From UBA7672 sp963784415 (GTDB lineage: Bacteria; Pseudomonadota; Alphaproteobacteria; Caulobacterales; Hyphomonadaceae): a stretch of DNA of 64,000 nt. The position numbers and the translations under genes were made by a program. The stretch lies in the NCBI GenBank assembly GCA_963784415.1, contig CAWARK010000002.1, forward strand, positions 1 through 64,000, given 5' to 3'. The notes below the pieces were generated by a model. The model was given only the letters and a program-made list of their open reading frames with translations, was not told the origin of the DNA and did no database searches. Numbering within the stretch: position 1 is the stretch's first letter; each line of letters starts with the position of its first letter. Below are positions 61,991 to 64,000 of the stretch, one piece after another.

Positions 61991-63928
61991 ATGATCAACG
62001 TATCCTTCCCCGATGGCTCGAAGCGCGAATACCCGGACGGGTCGACGCCGCTCTCGATCGCGGAAGCCATCTCCAAATCCCTCGCCAAGCGATCGGTGAT
62101 CGCGAAGGTCGACGGCCAGCTTTACGACATGAAACGCCCGCTCGATGGCGATGTCGCTCTCGAACTGCTCGACATCAACGCGAAGGACTCGCTCGAGCTG
62201 CTGCGCCACGACGCCTCGCACGTCATGGCGCAGGCGGTTCAGGAGCTTTTCCCCGGCACGCAGGTGACGATCGGGCCCGTGGTCGAGGACGGGTTCTATT
62301 ACGACTTCGCCCGCAAGGAGCCGTTCTCGACGGAGGACTTCGCCAAGATCGAAGCGAAGATGAAGGAGATCGTGGATCGCGATCTACCGATCAATCGCGA
62401 GGTCTGGTCCAAGGACGACGCGATCGCCCACTTCAGGAAGATCGGCGAGGACTACAAGGCGCAGATCATCGACGACATCATTCCGCCGGGCGAGGCGATC
62501 ACGCTGTACGCCCATGGCGACCAGTGGAGCGACCTGTGCCGCGGGCCTCACCTGCCGTCGACGGGCAAGTTGCCGAAAGCGTTCAAGCTGATGAAGGTCG
62601 CAGGCGCCTATTGGCGCGGCGATCACCGCAACGAGATGCTGCAGCGGATCTACGGCACGGCGTGGGCGAACGAAAAGGATCTCGCCGCTCACCTCGTGCG
62701 GCTCGAGGAAGCCGAGAAGCGCGACCACCGCAAGGTGGGCCGCGAGCTCGACCTCTTCCACATGCAGGAAGAAGGCAAGGGGATGGTCTTCTGGCATCCC
62801 AAGGGCCTGACGTTGTGGCGGACGGTCGAAAGCTATGTCCGTCGCCGTCTTGATGCCGCTGACTATATCGAAGTGCGCACGCCGCAGGTGCTCGACCGCA
62901 AGTTCTGGGAACAGTCGGGCCACTGGGAAAAGTATCGCGACAACATGTTTGTTGCGGAGACGGCGGAGGACGAGGTTCTGTCGCTGAAGCCGATGAACTG
63001 CCCGGGCCACGTGCAGATCTTCAAGCAGGGGCAGAAGTCGTATCGCGACCTGCCGATGCGCATGGCGGAATTCGGCGCCTGCCACCGCTACGAGCCTTCG
63101 GGCGCGTTGCATGGCCTTATGCGCGTGCGCGCCTTCACGCAGGACGATGCGCACATCTTCTGCCGCGAGGACCAGATCGAGAGCGAGACGGCGCGCTTCA
63201 TCACGCTCGCTTATTCGATCCATCAGGACTTTGGCCTGATGACGGATCACGTCAAACTGGCGACGCGTCCGGAGCTGCGCGCCGGAACTGATGAGTTCTG
63301 GGACAAAGCCGAGACGCAGATGATGTCTGCGGCGCGCGCGGCGGGCGTCGAGCCTGTGATCGCAGAGGGTGACGGGGCTTTCTATGCGCCGAAGCTCGAC
63401 TTCGTCATCAAGGACGCTATCGGCCGCGAGTGGACGATCGGCACGATCCAGCTGGACTATGTTCTGCCCGAACGCCTCGATGCCGAATATGTCGGCGAGG
63501 ACGGCGGCAAGCACCGTCCTGTGATGCTGCACCGTGCGATCCTCGGTTCGCTGGAGCGTTTCATCGGCGTACTGATCGAGCACTATGCGGGCGCATTCCC
63601 GATGTGGCTTGCGCCGGTGCAGGTGGTCGTGGCGACGATTTCGGAGTCGGCGACGGACTATGCAAAGGAAGCTGTGGCCGAACTCAAGGCTGCCGGCATC
63701 CGCGCGGAGATCGACCTGCGCAACGAGAAGATCAACTACAAGATCCGCGAACACTCGCTGCAGAAGGTTCCGGTGATTGCAGTTGTCGGCGCCAAGGAAG
63801 CCGAAGAGCGCAAGCTCGCTTTCAGGCGTTTTGGAAGCCAGGCGCAGGAAGTGGTGACGTTGGCGGACGCGGTGACGATGTTGGTCGACGAAGGCCTGCC
63901 GCCCGATATCAAACGGGCCAAGGCGTGA
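61991..63928 (+). CDS. thrS: Threonine--tRNA ligase
   Basis: A 645-residue class II aminoacyl-tRNA synthetase. It has an N-terminal TGS domain (VSFPDGSKREYPDGSTP), the editing domain with HDASHVMAQAV and QWSDLCRGPHLPSTG, a catalytic core with zinc ligand Cys in MNCPGHVQIF, motif 2 around RMAEFGACHRYEPSGALHG, and motif 3 HRAILGSLERFIGVLIEHY. An anticodon-binding domain follows (VVVATISESATDYA, KINYKIREHSLQKVPVIAVVG). Length is normal and the frame intact. The ATG at 61991 starts the TGS domain. Confidence 0.97.
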   Translation: MINVSFPDGSKREYPDGSTPLSIAEAISKSLAKRSVIAKVDGQLYDMKRPLDGDVALELLDINAKDSLELLRHDASHVMAQAVQELFPGTQVTIGPVVEDGFYYDFARKEPFSTEDFAKIEAKMKEIVDRDLPINREVWSKDDAIAHFRKIGEDYKAQIIDDIIPPGEAITLYAHGDQWSDLCRGPHLPSTGKLPKAFKLMKVAGAYWRGDHRNEMLQRIYGTAWANEKDLAAHLVRLEEAEKRDHRKVGRELDLFHMQEEGKGMVFWHPKGLTLWRTVESYVRRRLDAADYIEVRTPQVLDRKFWEQSGHWEKYRDNMFVAETAEDEVLSLKPMNCPGHVQIFKQGQKSYRDLPMRMAEFGACHRYEPSGALHGLMRVRAFTQDDAHIFCREDQIESETARFITLAYSIHQDFGLMTDHVKLATRPELRAGTDEFWDKAETQMMSAARAAGVEPVIAEGDGAFYAPKLDFVIKDAIGREWTIGTIQLDYVLPERLDAEYVGEDGGKHRPVMLHRAILGSLERFIGVLIEHYAGAFPMWLAPVQVVVATISESATDYAKEAVAELKAAGIRAEIDLRNEKINYKIREHSLQKVPVIAVVGAKEAEERKLAFRRFGSQAQEVVTLADAVTMLVDEGLPPDIKRAKA

Positions 63929-64000
63929 TTGAAGCTGGCGCATACGTCACTGCGGAAGCGGCGGTGCGCCAGCGATCGTCATCTGGCATGAGGCTCGCGA
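63929..64000. other. Right edge, unassigned
   Basis: The last 72 bases, after the thrS stop, are too short to assign. A gene may begin just beyond the window. Confidence 0.3.

Noticed and set aside
62384..63943. Long minus-strand frame opposite thrS
   Set aside because: The plus strand encodes an intact threonyl-tRNA synthetase with all class II motifs; the minus frame is a GC-bias shadow.
1..64000. CRISPR array, rRNA operon, insertion sequence or prophage
   Set aside because: No regularly spaced direct repeats, no rRNA segments, no transposase, integrase or phage structural genes were seen.

Overview
The window looks like a chromosomal segment of a high-GC alphaproteobacterium, most likely Caulobacterales (Hyphomonadaceae-like). 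The reasons are a CpdR-type receiver gene beside N-formylglutamate amidohydrolase, Kdo sugar genes, opgGH, a cobalamin-riboswitch btu operon and strong GC bias at third codon positions. The taxon is an inference; no rRNA gene is present.

Layout. 1-29.8 kb is a surface-polysaccharide island. It holds GT4, GT2 and GT25 glycosyltransferases, a fatty acyl-AMP ligase with its own acyl carrier protein, three separate sulfotransferase-like genes, an ABC-2 polysaccharide exporter, and an O-antigen-ligase/acyltransferase-3 fusion. It also holds a truncated HAD-UbiA gene, manC, fsa, an AGE epimerase, a UDP-glucuronate-epimerase-like gene, kdsD-kdsB and several methyltransferases. Together they suggest a sulfated, possibly acylated, methylated glycan exported by an ABC pathway. 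29.8-42.5 kb is mixed housekeeping: phosphatase, DegT aminotransferase, GST, acyl-CoA carboxyltransferase, SCP2, hisN-like, an XRE regulator, formylglutamate amidohydrolase, cpdR and tRNA-Val. A probable small RNA of the mmgR/alpha-r8 type lies between the XRE regulator and the amidohydrolase. 42.6-49.4 kb carries ycaQ, opgGH and a large redoxin/cytochrome c/copper monooxygenase/EF-hand protein. 49.9-56 kb carries an SDR gene and the B12 uptake operon btuB-btuF-btuC-btuD behind a cobalamin riboswitch. 56-60 kb is a second small glycan cluster: acyltransferase-3/deacetylase, GT2 and GT8. 60-64 kb carries MarR-GNAT, a lipoprotein, yidD and thrS.

Major caveat. At least 20 apparent single-base frameshifts break otherwise well-conserved genes (manC, kdsD, hisN-like, opgH, ycaQ, btuB, btuD, a carboxyltransferase, three methyltransferases and others). 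They occur even in genes expected to be functional, and those examined closely lie at short homopolymers. The simplest reading is residual indel error in an unpolished assembly, not mass pseudogenisation. Broken genes are given here as one feature spanning all their pieces.

Most notable observations: the mmgR-like sRNA with two shared TGC-N3-GCA boxes; a small family of beta-sandwich-like domains found at three loci, once fused to a sugar-nucleotide-type transferase domain; the ligase/acyltransferase and acyltransferase/deacetylase fusions; and a 17-bp perfect palindrome in front of the MarR-GNAT gene.
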